From Actinoplanes derwentensis (lineage in GTDB: Bacteria > Actinomycetota > Actinomycetes > Mycobacteriales > Micromonosporaceae): DNA of 64,000 bases. The first letter of the stretch is position 1; the number at the start of each line of letters is the position of its first letter. Below the pieces are notes generated by a model, which made no database searches, had not been told where the DNA came from, and saw nothing but the letters and a program-made list of their open reading frames with translations. Below are positions 39,018 through 47,754 of the stretch, in pieces. Both the position numbers and the translations under genes were made by a program. The stretch spans positions 5,470,501-5,534,500 of the forward strand of contig NZ_LT629758.1 in the NCBI RefSeq assembly GCF_900104725.1. The letters are read 5' to 3'.

Positions 39018-40622
39018 CTAGGCGAGCTCGACGAGTTCCAGCATGTCGTCGCTCCACGAGTCCTCGTCGCCGTCCGGCAGCAGGATCGCGCGGTCCGGCT
39101 TGAGCGCCTGCACACACCCGGCGTCGTGGCTGACGAGCACGATCGCACCCGGGTAGTTGGCGATGGCGTCCAGCACCTGTTCCCGGCTGACCGGGTCGAG
39201 GTTGTTCGTCGGCTCGTCGAGCAGCAGTACGTTCGCGCCGGAACAGACCAGGGTGGCCAGGGCCAGACGGGTCTTCTCACCGCCGGACAGCACCCCGGCC
39301 GGCTTGTCCACGTCGTCGCCGGAGAACAGGAACGCGCCCAGGATCTTCCGCAGCTCGGTGTCGTTCTGCTCGGAACCGGCACTGCGCATGTGGTCCAGGA
39401 TCGTCCGGTCCACGTCCAGGGTCTCGTGCTCCTGGGCGTAGTAGCCCAGCCGCAGCCCGTGCCCGGCCCGCACCTCACCGGTGTCCGGTTCGAGCAGGCC
39501 GCCCAGCATCCGGAGCAGGGTGGTCTTGCCGGCACCGTTGAGGCCGAGGATGGCCACCCGCGAGCCACGGTCCACCGCCACGTTGACGTCGGTGAAGATC
39601 TCCAGCGAGCCGTACGACTTGGAGAGCCCCGCCGCGGTCAACGGCGTCTTGCCACACGGGGCCGGATTCGGGAACCGGACCTTCGCCACCTTGTCGGACG
39701 TGCGGACGTCCTCCAGGCCACCGAGCAGCTTCTCGGCACGGCGTGCCATGTTCTGCGCGGCGATCGTCTTGGTGGCCTTCGCCCGCATCTTGTCGGCCTG
39801 TGCCATCAGGGCACCGGCCTTCTTCTCCGCGTTGGCCCGCTCGCGGCGGCGACGGCGCTCGTCGGTCTCCCGAGCTTCCAGGTACGTCTTCCAGCCCATG
39901 TTGTACATGTCGACGACCGACCGGTTGGCGTCCAGGTACCACACCTTGTTGACCGCGGCGTCGAGCAGCTCGACATCGTGGCTGATCACGATCAGGCCGC
40001 CCTTGTGCTGTGCCATGTAACCGCGCAGCCAGGCGATCGAGTCGTGGTCCAGGTGGTTGGTCGGCTCGTCCAGCAGCAGGATGCCCTTGCCGTTCTGCCC
40101 GGAGTTGGCGAACAGGATGCGGGCCAGTTCGATCCGGCGGCGCTGGCCACCGGAGAGGGTGCCGATGGTCTGGGCCAGGGCACGTTCGGGCAGGCCCAGG
40201 TTCGCACAGATCCGGGCGGCCTCGGCCTCGGCGCCGTACCCGCCCAGGGCGGAGAACTGGTCCTCCAGGTTGCCGTAGCGCCGGATCAGTTTGTCGTCGG
40301 AGCTCTCCTCGAGCTGGATCTCCAGCTTCTGCATCTCGGCGAGGATGGTGTCCAGACCACGGGCCGACAGGACCCGGTCGCGGCCGGTCACGTTCAGATC
40401 GCCGGTCCGCGGGTCCTGCGGAAGGTAACCGATCTCACTCGTCCGCTCGACCTCTCCCGCGTACGGAACCCCTTCTCCGGCCAGAACCTTCAGCGTGGTG
40501 GTCTTGCCCGCACCGTTGCGGCCGACCAGGCCGATCCGGTCGCCGGGCTGCACACGCAGCGTCGTCGGGGAGATGAGGATGCGCGCGCCGGCGCGAAGTT
40601 CCAGTCCGGTGGCGGTGATCAT
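39018..40622 (-). CDS. ABC-F family ATPase (ribosome-associated translation factor)
   Basis: A 534-aa protein with two ATPase domains and no membrane segment. Walker A motifs are GRNGAGKTT and GLNGAGKTT, signatures LSGGQRRR and LSGGEKTR, Walker B LLLDEPTNHLD and LLLDEPTNNLD. Between them lies the charged linker (EARETDERRRRRERANAEKK) that reaches the tRNA sites in ABC-F proteins. It probably relieves ribosome stalling or protects from ribosome antibiotics; the subfamily is not certain. The ATG at 40622 (MITATGLELRAG) is right for the family; the longer open frame has no homology. Confidence 0.92.
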   Translation of the reverse strand: MITATGLELRAGARILISPTTLRVQPGDRIGLVGRNGAGKTTTLKVLAGEGVPYAGEVERTSEIGYLPQDPRTGDLNVTGRDRVLSARGLDTILAEMQKLEIQLEESSDDKLIRRYGNLEDQFSALGGYGAEAEAARICANLGLPERALAQTIGTLSGGQRRRIELARILFANSGQNGKGILLLDEPTNHLDHDSIAWLRGYMAQHKGGLIVISHDVELLDAAVNKVWYLDANRSVVDMYNMGWKTYLEARETDERRRRRERANAEKKAGALMAQADKMRAKATKTIAAQNMARRAEKLLGGLEDVRTSDKVAKVRFPNPAPCGKTPLTAAGLSKSYGSLEIFTDVNVAVDRGSRVAILGLNGAGKTTLLRMLGGLLEPDTGEVRAGHGLRLGYYAQEHETLDVDRTILDHMRSAGSEQNDTELRKILGAFLFSGDDVDKPAGVLSGGEKTRLALATLVCSGANVLLLDEPTNNLDPVSREQVLDAIANYPGAIVLVSHDAGCVQALKPDRAILLPDGDEDSWSDDMLELVELA

Positions 40623-40827
40623 GTGATTTTCTCGCTCTCGGTGATTCGGCTGACTCGGGGCGCAGAAAAGCGCCGGCCATCGGATTGACGGTCGGCGCCG
40701 GGGCAGGTCAGCCTTCGCAGAGCAGCACGCCGCCATACTACCGGGCACTCCCTCCGACCTCCCACTCGATTAGCTCGCAAGATCATCGGGTACACGCCCG
40801 GCAACCCGTGGTGAAGGTGAGACGAAT

Positions 40828-41733
40828 ATGGAACTCAACGAGCGCGCCGACATCGACACCAGTCAGATCGAGGACGGCCGTGGATCAGGTGGAGGCGGTG
40901 GCGGCGGTGGTCTGCCGATCGGTGGCGGCGGTCTTGCCGGCATCGTGGTGACGCTGATCATCGCCGTGGTCGGCGGCTACTTCGGGATCAACACGCTGGG
41001 TGGGGGCGGCGGCGAGTCGACCGGGCAGCCACTCACCCAGTGCAGCGACGACGCCCAGAAAGTCCAGGTGCTGGAGTGCCGTAACGGGCTCTATGTGACG
41101 TCGATCCAGAACTACTGGGCGAAACAGCTCCCGGACTCGTTCGGCGAGCAGTACCAGCCTGCCAAGACCCACCTCTTCTCCGGCAACGTCAACACCGCCT
41201 GCGGCGCCGCTGACTCCGGTGTCGGCCCGTTCTACTGCCCCGCCGACGACAAGGTGTACATCGACCTCACCTTCTACCAGGTGCTCGCGAAAGACCTCGG
41301 CGCCCCGGGCGAGTTCGCGCAGCCCTACGTGCTGGCCCACGAGTACGGCCACCACATCCAGGACGTCCTCGGCACCGAGGCGGAGATGCGCCGCCGCCAG
41401 GAACGCGACCCGGACTCGGCCAACCAGGAGTCGGTCAAGCTGGAACTGCAGGCCGACTGCTACGCCGGCGCGTGGGCGCACTCCGCGTCGAGCACCACCG
41501 ACAAGGACGGCGACAAGATCTTCACCAGCCTCACCGACGCCGACGTCCAGGAGGGCATCCAGACCGCCGGCCAGATCGGCGACGACGCCCTCCAGGGTCG
41601 CGGCGGCGGCGAGGTGAACCCCGAACAGTTCACCCACGGCACGTCCGAGCAGCGGCAGAAGTGGTTCCGGGTCGGCTGGGAGTCCGGCGACCCGAAGCAG
41701 TGCGACACCTTCAAGGCCGGCGCAGTCACCTGA
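40828..41733 (+). CDS. ypfJ: Neutral zinc metallopeptidase, YpfJ family, membrane-anchored
   Basis: A 301-aa protein with a Gly-rich N-terminus (RGSGGGGGGGGLPIGGGG), one membrane helix (GIVVTLIIAVVGGYFGI) and the peptidase domain. The latter has the zinc site VLAHEYGHHIQ and a downstream Glu in LELQADCYAGAW. Cysteine pairs suggest an extracytoplasmic domain. The physiological substrate is unknown. GGTGAGACGAAT precedes the ATG. It is divergent from the ABC-F gene. Confidence 0.9.
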   Translation: MELNERADIDTSQIEDGRGSGGGGGGGGLPIGGGGLAGIVVTLIIAVVGGYFGINTLGGGGGESTGQPLTQCSDDAQKVQVLECRNGLYVTSIQNYWAKQLPDSFGEQYQPAKTHLFSGNVNTACGAADSGVGPFYCPADDKVYIDLTFYQVLAKDLGAPGEFAQPYVLAHEYGHHIQDVLGTEAEMRRRQERDPDSANQESVKLELQADCYAGAWAHSASSTTDKDGDKIFTSLTDADVQEGIQTAGQIGDDALQGRGGGEVNPEQFTHGTSEQRQKWFRVGWESGDPKQCDTFKAGAVT

Positions 41734-41821
41734 CCCACTCAGTTGCAGTCACCTGACTTCACTCTGGCGGGGTCGGCTGACCCGCTCAGGTGCGGTCGGC
41801 TGACCCGCTCCCCCGCAGTGG

Positions 41822-42493
41822 TCAGCCGATCGCAGTCCCCGGCCGGTGCCCTTCGGCGCCGGCCGGTTCGTGGATCAGGACCGGCACGGCCCGGGCCGCC
41901 GCCACCGCCGACACCAGCACCGCATGGCGTGGCTCAGGGACTTCCAACATTCTTTCGGTACGCAACGCGACCACCGCCGCCAACTGGGGCACCGACAGGA
42001 TCGCGTCCACAGCCGTCCGGTCTCCACCGGTGACGACCGCCACCAGCGACCGCACCTCCGGAAGAAGAATGCGTCCCACGATCCCGGCCCCGTCGGACGC
42101 CGCCGCCTTGGCCTGATTGTCCCGCCGCCGCGCGAACCGCTGCTGCGACCAGCCACCCGCGGCCGTCCGCCCCTGCACGTAGTTCCGGTCCACCTTGGAC
42201 ACGATCAGCTCTGCCCCGTCGGCGATCCCCACCGCGACCGCCCCCTTACGGGCCAGCAGCAATCCCAGCCTGCGCGGCGCACCGGCCTGCTCGATCAGCT
42301 CGGCGATCGTCCCCACCGGCCCGGCTCCCGGCGGCGGATACAGCGTCGCCGTCGCACCGTCCCCGCCGATCAGGGTCAGACCCTCTTCCCGGTACGAGTC
42401 GTGCCGCGCCCCGAAATTGGCCAGCCACCGCGACAACCGCCCCGGCGCGACATCCACCCACTTCCCGCCGCCTGCTGCTGCTCGCTCGCCCAC
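41822..42493 (-). CDS. acVLRF1-type peptidyl-tRNA hydrolase (Vms1/eRF1-like)
   Basis: A 223-aa protein with the motif GGWSQQRFARRRDNQ (about 117-131). Its Gly-Gln pair acts like the GGQ/GSQ loop of release factors, followed by an eRF1-like domain with VVTGGDRTAVDAIL. The actinobacterial Vms1-like release factor acVLRF1 is believed to free stalled nascent chains from tRNA in ribosome rescue. The start is GTG at 42493. It is convergent with ypfJ across an 88-base gap that has two copies of GTCGGCTGACCCGCTC. Confidence 0.85.
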   Translation of the reverse strand: MGERAAAGGGKWVDVAPGRLSRWLANFGARHDSYREEGLTLIGGDGATATLYPPPGAGPVGTIAELIEQAGAPRRLGLLLARKGAVAVGIADGAELIVSKVDRNYVQGRTAAGGWSQQRFARRRDNQAKAAASDGAGIVGRILLPEVRSLVAVVTGGDRTAVDAILSVPQLAAVVALRTERMLEVPEPRHAVLVSAVAAARAVPVLIHEPAGAEGHRPGTAIG

Positions 42494-42613
42494 ACCCCCA
42501 CCCTACGACCCGCCGAACCACCTCCGGCCGTTGTCCACAGACCGCCCGCTGCTTCCTCCGGTTGTCCACAGACCGGCGGAATCCTGTCGTGGCCCGGTGG
42601 CAGGATGCGGGGC

Positions 42614-43294
42614 ATGAGCGACCTCACCGTGGTCCTGATGGACCGTCTCACCAGCGCGTTCGAGGCCGCCCGCGATCCGGCACGAGCGGTCGGGGCGGCC
42701 GCTTACCTGCGCGACCAGTTCCCGTTCCTCGGCCTGACCAGCGCGGTCCGCCGGGCTCAGGCCCGAGTGGCGCTGAAGGGCCTGCCGAAACCCACCGAGG
42801 CCGATCTCCGCGAGGTGGCGCTGGCGTGCTGGTCCCGCGAGGAACGGGAGTTCCAGCAGTTCGCCTGCGACTATCTGACCGCCCACATCAAGACCCCCGG
42901 CCCGGGCTTCCTGACCACCACCGCCGAGTTGATCACCACGAGATCCTGGTGGGACACAGTGGACCCGCTGGCAACGCACGTGGTCGCCGGGCTGGTCCGC
43001 CGCCATCCGGCACTGACCACCCGGATGGACGAGTGGTCGATCGCGGACGACATGTGGCTGGTCCGCACCGCGATCCTGCACCAGTTGCTCTACGGCCCGG
43101 CCACCGACACCGAGCGCCTCTTCGGCTACTGCGCCGCCCAGGCCGGCCACCAGGATTTCTTCGTCCGCAAGGCGATCGGCTGGGCTTTACGGCACTACGC
43201 CCGCACCGACCCCACCGCGGTTCGCTCGTTCCTGACCGCCCACGCCGACCACCTGTCCCCACTCTCCATCCGGGAGGCCGCCAAGCATCTGTGA
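42614..43294 (+). CDS. DNA alkylation repair protein, AlkD-like HEAT-repeat
   Basis: A 226-aa all-helical protein: YLRDQFPFLGLTSAVRRAQ, then VALACWSREEREFQQFACDY, WWDTVDPLATHVVAGLV, DMWLVRTAILHQL and FFVRKAIGWALRHYART. These are the AlkD/DNA_alkylation signature with Trp, Asp and Arg lining the DNA cleft. It excises alkylated bases. The ATG at 42614 (MSDLTVV) is preferred to the one at 42605. The gene is divergent from acVLRF1. Confidence 0.9.
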   Translation: MSDLTVVLMDRLTSAFEAARDPARAVGAAAYLRDQFPFLGLTSAVRRAQARVALKGLPKPTEADLREVALACWSREEREFQQFACDYLTAHIKTPGPGFLTTTAELITTRSWWDTVDPLATHVVAGLVRRHPALTTRMDEWSIADDMWLVRTAILHQLLYGPATDTERLFGYCAAQAGHQDFFVRKAIGWALRHYARTDPTAVRSFLTAHADHLSPLSIREAAKHL

Positions 43295-43523
43295 CGACCC
43301 ACCCCGCCTTCGCCCTCAAGGCCGGCCTTCACCTCATGGCCACCAGAGCCAGCCGAGCCCATCAACCAGCCCGCGGCTTCGGCGGCGGCGTCGGCGGCGG
43401 CGTCCTGCTGTCCGGGTCGCCTCACCTCGATAGCCCTCTCGCCGCCTGAGACGAGTGGCACCTCGCCGTTGGCGGCAGCGAACTCATGAGTATTGCGGTG
43501 ACCAGATGCGAATAGGGCACCTG

Positions 43524-44222
43524 TCAGGCGGTTAGGAGCAGGTGCAGGGCGAAGCTGGTGATCACGAGGCTGGAGACCAGGGCGGTGATCAGGCGGCCTC
43601 GGTCGCTGGTCAGGAGACGGCCGATCAGGGAACCGCCGCCGGCTATGAGTAGCTGCCAGCTCGCTGAGGCCAGGAAGGCACCGGTGACGAACCAGCCGCC
43701 ACCAGCGCCTAAGGTACCGGCGCCCGAAGCCGTAGCACCCGAAGCAGTTGCGCCAGAGGCAGCGGCGACCGAAACGCCGCCATCGGCTCCGCCTGCATCG
43801 CCGACCGCGCCGCCGCCCACGACCAGGGCCGCGAAGTAGATCACGGTGGCCGGGTTCAGCAGGGTCAGGCCCAGGACTCCCAGGTAGGCGCGGAGAGGTG
43901 TGGCGGGGCGTTCATCGCGTTCCTTGACTCCGGAGCTGCGGATCGCCGTCCAAGCCGTCCAGGCTGCCAGGGCCAGGAGGACCGTCGCGCCGGTCCAGCG
44001 CAGTGGTTCGGCGATCGGTGCGACCACGCGCGCCACGGCTGCCCCGCCGGCGACCGCCACCAGGGCGTAGATGCCGTCCGCGGTGGCGGCACCCAGACCG
44101 GCTGCCGCGCCGACCCGCAGGGAGATTCGCGCGCTGAGACCGACGATGAGCACTCCGATGCCCCCGACGGGCACGGCGATCCCGTAGCCGGCGATCACAC
44201 CGGCCAGGAATGCGCCGTTCAT
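43524..44222 (-). CDS. LysE/RhtB-family amino acid exporter
   Basis: A 232-aa membrane protein with about six helices. The N-terminus AGVIAGYGIAVPVGGIGVLI is the LysE signature, and LGLTLLNPATVIYFAAL is the conserved central motif. An Ala/Ser/Gly-rich insert (GATASGATASGAG) sits in the loop after helix four and looks like slippage expansion. It should export small amino acids or similar metabolites. The ATG at 44222 overlaps the stop of a tiny upstream ORF. Confidence 0.87.
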   Translation of the reverse strand: MNGAFLAGVIAGYGIAVPVGGIGVLIVGLSARISLRVGAAAGLGAATADGIYALVAVAGGAAVARVVAPIAEPLRWTGATVLLALAAWTAWTAIRSSGVKERDERPATPLRAYLGVLGLTLLNPATVIYFAALVVGGGAVGDAGGADGGVSVAAASGATASGATASGAGTLGAGGGWFVTGAFLASASWQLLIAGGGSLIGRLLTSDRGRLITALVSSLVITSFALHLLLTA

Positions 44223-44338
44223 GACCGCTGCCGAACACCCGCCGTCTCGCCGGCGGCCGGCTGCTGTCGCGCGGCCCGTTCGGCCACGACGACAGGTACG
44301 GCGGGGAAAGGCTTCTTCTCGGTCACGCCCGCCATCAT
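44219..44338 (-). CDS. Possible 39-aa ORF coupled to the LysE gene
   Basis: It starts ATG ATG at 44338 and reads MMAGVTEKKPFPAVPVVVAE, then an Arg/Ala/Gln-rich tail, and stops with TCATGA overlapping the LysE ATG by 4 bases. The overlap is the only positional support; no ribosome site is convincing and no homologue is recalled. Confidence 0.25.
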   Translation of the reverse strand: MMAGVTEKKPFPAVPVVVAERAARQQPAAGETAGVRQRS

Positions 44339-44373
44339 CGAACTCCCGGCTGCCCCGACGCCACCCGTTTTCC

Positions 44374-44425
44374 GCTGGCGATCCAGGCCCGGCCACTCAG
44401 CTGGCGATCCAGGCCCGGCCGCTCA
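44374..44425. repeat. Two tandem 26-base repeats
   Basis: The unit starts GCTGGCGATCCAGGCCCGGC and ends CACTCA in the first copy and CGCTCA in the second; the copies differ at one base. They lie in the gene-free region upstream of the LysE gene. Confidence 0.85.
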
Positions 44426-44854
44426 TTCGCGTCCGCAGACCAGCCAGCCCTGACCGCCTGGGGTCCGTAACGCGAACGGCACAGTCCCACGTCTGGGGCC
44501 GGCCTGACAGCCAGGACCGGTGAGCGGCCGAAGGGACTGGCTGAGAGAGACGGCCGCAGGGAAGCCGGAGAGGGAAGGACCGACCGGACGGAGAAAGCGG
44601 GTGGAAGGGGCCGGACTGGTGGTCTGGTCGCAGAGCGGTGGAAGGGGCCTGGTGGGTGCCTGTTCGGGGCCGCGTAGGTACTGGTGGAACGGCAGGCGAG
44701 GGCTTCGGGATGGGGTGAGGGAGTGCCCGCGCACGTCCGGATGGGGGCTGCGGATGCAATGGCAGGTCTTTTCGTGCGGTTGGTGAAGTTACTTGATGCT
44801 TCTTGGTGAATTCGGAACGTGACCGTCGGGTGGTCGGGTGGGTAGGGTCCGATC
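44426..44854. other. Gene-free region before the histidine phosphatase
   Basis: 429 bases in which all open frames are low-complexity Pro/Ser/Arg shadows. GGACTGGTGG and similar G-rich runs recur around 44560-44720. The last 60 bases must hold the promoter of the gene at 44855. I see no RNA gene or clear hairpin. Confidence 0.5.
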
Positions 44855-45577
44855 ATGGTCGCTGAACTGATTCTGGTCCGGCACGGGCAGAGCCTGGCCA
44901 ACGTCGCCTTCCCGGCCGCTGACGCGGAAGGGCTGCTGGAGGCGGCGGTGAGCGGGCCGGACGCCGAGATCCCGCTCACCGGGCTCGGGGAGGAGCAGGC
45001 CGCCGCGGTGGGCCGCTGGCTGGCGGGACTGCCTGCGGAGCGCAGACCGGAGGTGGTGATCACGTCGCCGTATCTGAGGGCGCGGGAAACGTGGCGGATA
45101 GCCGCCGAGACGGCGCGGGAGACCACGCGGACAACCGCTGAGGCGCCGGGGCTCGCGCTGCCGGAGCCACGTACCGATGATCGGCTGGTCGACCGGCTGA
45201 TGGGTGACCTGGAGTTGCTGACCCGGGCGGCGGTGCGGGCCCGGTTCCCGGAGGAGCCGGCGCGGCGGGCGGCGGCGGGCGAGTTCGAGTACGTCCCACC
45301 GGGTGGCGAGTCGTTCGCGGACATCGCGGTGCGGCTGAAGTCCTTCCTGGACGATCTGCACGCCGATCACCCGGGGCGGCGGGTCGTCGTGGTGGCGCAT
45401 GACGCGGTGGTGCTGATGATGCGGGCGGTCGTCGGGCAGTTGAGCTGGGACGATGTGCTGGCGGTGGAACGAGAGTCGGGCAGCGTACGCAATGCTTCGA
45501 TCTCGGTCTTCGTCAGTGGGCCGAGAGGGCTCACGCTGGACCGGTACAACACGGTCGACCACCTGCCGCCGGCGTGA
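44855..45577 (+). CDS. Histidine phosphatase family protein (phosphoglycerate-mutase-like)
   Basis: A 240-aa cytoplasmic enzyme with the phospho-His motif LVRHGQSLAN at the N-terminus, SPYLRARETW, a Glu in GGESFADI and the second catalytic His in VVVVAHDAVV. It is a phosphomonoesterase of unknown substrate. A direct role in the sugar cluster that begins 8 kb away on the other strand is not supported. Confidence 0.88.
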   Translation: MVAELILVRHGQSLANVAFPAADAEGLLEAAVSGPDAEIPLTGLGEEQAAAVGRWLAGLPAERRPEVVITSPYLRARETWRIAAETARETTRTTAEAPGLALPEPRTDDRLVDRLMGDLELLTRAAVRARFPEEPARRAAAGEFEYVPPGGESFADIAVRLKSFLDDLHADHPGRRVVVVAHDAVVLMMRAVVGQLSWDDVLAVERESGSVRNASISVFVSGPRGLTLDRYNTVDHLPPA

Positions 45578-45629
45578 AACGCGGCCAGGCATCGATGATT
45601 ATCACTGCCAAGAATGTCGTGTCCGGACG

Positions 45630-46916
45630 GTGCCTCACCCCTACGGGCCGGCCCGCCCGCGCCGAGCGGTGAACCGCCAGCTCGGTGCGCTCCTGACCGC
45701 CGAGGCGATCTCCATGCTCGGCAGCCGGATCACCTTCGTGGCCATCCCGTGGCTGGTTCTGACCACTCAGGACTCCGCCCTGCTCGCCGGGCTGGCGGGG
45801 CTGGCCGAGATGCTGCCCTACGTGCTGGCAGGGCTGCTCGGCGGCCCGATCGTCGACCGGGTGGGCCCGCGGCCGACGGCGGTGGCCGCGGACACGGCGA
45901 GTGTTCTCGCGGTGGCCGGCATTCCGCTGCTCGGCTGCCTGGAGGGGGTGTCGCTGGGCGCGCTGCTGGCGCTGATCGCGCTGGCGGGGGCGCTGCGCGG
46001 GTTCGGTGACGCGGCCAAGCGGGCCCTGCTGCCACGGACGATCGCCGCGGCCGGCCTGTCGACCGAGCGGGGCACCGCGTTGTACGACGGGGTCTGCCGC
46101 GCCTCCACCCTGCTCGGGCTGCCGCTGGCCGGTGTCCTGATCGCGGCGTTCGGGGCGGAGACGGTGCTGCTGTTCGACGCGTTCTCGTTCGCGGCAAGCG
46201 CGCTGGTCATCGTGACGACGGTCCGGGTCGGCCGGCCGGACGCGGCGGCGGTGGCCGAGTGCGAGGAACAGGGTTATGCGGGGGCGTTACGGGACGGTTT
46301 CCGGTACGTCAGTTCCGACCGGCTCATCCTCGGGGTGATGTCGATGCTGTTCGTCACGAACATGTTCGATCAGGCGTTCGCCACCGTGTTCGTGCCGGTC
46401 TGGGTTCGGCAGGGCCCGCACGGCCCGGCCGCGCTCGGGGTGATCGGCACCGCGTTCGGGCTGGGGGCCGTAGCCGGCAACATCATCTACACGCTGCTCG
46501 CGCCACGGCTGCCCCGCCGCCGTACTCTCGCGATCTGCTTCTTCCTGGGTGGCCCGGCGCAGCTGCTGGCGCTGGCGCTGACTGATCGGGTGTGGATGGT
46601 CCTGACCGTCGCGGCTCTGGCTGGTGCTCTGATGTCGACGGTGAACCCGATCCTGATGACCGCCGTCTACCGGCGTATCCCGACCCGTCTGCACGGCCGG
46701 GTGATCAGTGTGCTGATCGCGGTGTCGTGGGCGGGGATCCCGTTCGGCGGGGTCGTCGGCGGCTGGGCCACCGACCTGCTGGGTCTGCGGAACGCCGCGC
46801 TGGCCGCCGCCATCGGCTACCTGACCGTCACGGTGGCACCGTTCCTCTTCCCGGCCTGGCGTGAGCTGGACGAACATCCGCAGCGGGACACCAGGCCGGC
46901 GATAGCGACCGCTTGA
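45630..46916 (+). CDS. MFS transporter, exporter-like
   Basis: About 428 aa with 10-12 membrane helices: ALLTAEAISMLGSRITFVAIPWLVL, GGPIVDRVGPR (loop 2-3 motif), FGDAAKRALLPRTI, ALYDGVCRASTLLGLPLAGV, and a C-terminal half with FVTNMFDQAF and NPILMTAVYRRIP. The pattern is of the MFS_3/enterobactin-exporter type, likely exporting a small metabolite. GTG at 45630 or 45669 may be the start; neither has a clear ribosome site. It ends 7 bases before the convergent end of the six-gene cluster and could export its product. Confidence 0.85.
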   Translation: MPHPYGPARPRRAVNRQLGALLTAEAISMLGSRITFVAIPWLVLTTQDSALLAGLAGLAEMLPYVLAGLLGGPIVDRVGPRPTAVAADTASVLAVAGIPLLGCLEGVSLGALLALIALAGALRGFGDAAKRALLPRTIAAAGLSTERGTALYDGVCRASTLLGLPLAGVLIAAFGAETVLLFDAFSFAASALVIVTTVRVGRPDAAAVAECEEQGYAGALRDGFRYVSSDRLILGVMSMLFVTNMFDQAFATVFVPVWVRQGPHGPAALGVIGTAFGLGAVAGNIIYTLLAPRLPRRRTLAICFFLGGPAQLLALALTDRVWMVLTVAALAGALMSTVNPILMTAVYRRIPTRLHGRVISVLIAVSWAGIPFGGVVGGWATDLLGLRNAALAAAIGYLTVTVAPFLFPAWRELDEHPQRDTRPAIATA

Positions 46917-46923
46917 AGAGAGA

Positions 46924-47754
46924 TCAGAGGGACAGGCCCGCCACGAACCGGAGGAAGCCTTCCGGGTCGGGGTCGTCGGGGGTGGGCTGCAGGACGACGG
47001 TGTCGGCTCCGGCGGAAGCCCAGCGCCGGACCTGCTCGGTGATGGCGGCGGCGTCCCCGGCGACAGCCCGGTCGTCGAGGGTGGGGTAACTCCAGCGGAC
47101 CCGTTCGCGTTCCAGTCGTTCGGCCGCGTCCGCGCCGGTGGCGGCGTGCAGGTAGACCACGAGCTGCCCGTCGCCGAGGGTTTCCCGGGCGGCCCGCACC
47201 TGGCCGGGGGTGGTGCCGCCGGCCAGGATGACACCGTCACCGGCGGTGGCGGCGAGTTCCAGGGTGCGGGGTGCGGAAGCGCCGACCAGGATCGGGACGA
47301 AACTCTCCGGCGGCCAGTCCAGGGCGACCCCGTCGAGTTGGACGTACCGGCCGGCCGTGGTGACCCGGTCACCGTCCAGCAGGCCCCGCAGTGCGGTGAC
47401 GTGTTCCCGGAGCAGCGTCATCGGTGACTTGACCCGGGCGCCGACCTGGCCCATCCAGTCCTGCACGCCGTGGCCGACGCCGATCTGGACGCGGCCTGGG
47501 AAGAGCCGGTGCAGGGTGGCCAGTTCCATCGCGGTGAGGGCGACGTTGCGCAGCGGCACCGGGAGCAGTCCGACACCGACGCGCAGCCGGCTGCTCCAGG
47601 CGAGGGCGGCCGACGCGGTGGCCACCCCGCCGCCGAGGAAGCAGTCCTCCCAGAGCCACAGCTCGGCCAGGCCCGCTTCGTCGGCGGTGCGGACCAGGTC
47701 GTGGAAGCGTTCCGGGGGCAGTTGCGGCAGGCACACGGCTCCGATGACGGTCAT
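46924..47754 (-). CDS. LLM-class (luciferase-like) flavin oxidoreductase
   Basis: A 276-aa member of the bacterial luciferase/F420 oxidoreductase fold: VCLPQLPPERFHDLVRTADE, AELWLWEDCFLGGG, GVGLLPVPLRNVALTAMELA, GRVQIGVGHGVQDWMGQVGA and VPILVGASAPRTLELAA. Actinobacterial members often use F420 or FMN. It is last in the coupled six-gene cluster (ATGA overlap at 47751-47754), where it could oxidise the sugar-derived product. Confidence 0.85.
   Translation of the reverse strand: MTVIGAVCLPQLPPERFHDLVRTADEAGLAELWLWEDCFLGGGVATASAALAWSSRLRVGVGLLPVPLRNVALTAMELATLHRLFPGRVQIGVGHGVQDWMGQVGARVKSPMTLLREHVTALRGLLDGDRVTTAGRYVQLDGVALDWPPESFVPILVGASAPRTLELAATAGDGVILAGGTTPGQVRAARETLGDGQLVVYLHAATGADAAERLERERVRWSYPTLDDRAVAGDAAAITEQVRRWASAGADTVVLQPTPDDPDPEGFLRFVAGLSL

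Noticed and set aside
44335..45324. 329-residue Ser/Pro/Arg frame on the minus strand
   Set aside because: Half of it is antisense to the histidine phosphatase and the rest is low complexity without a start signal.
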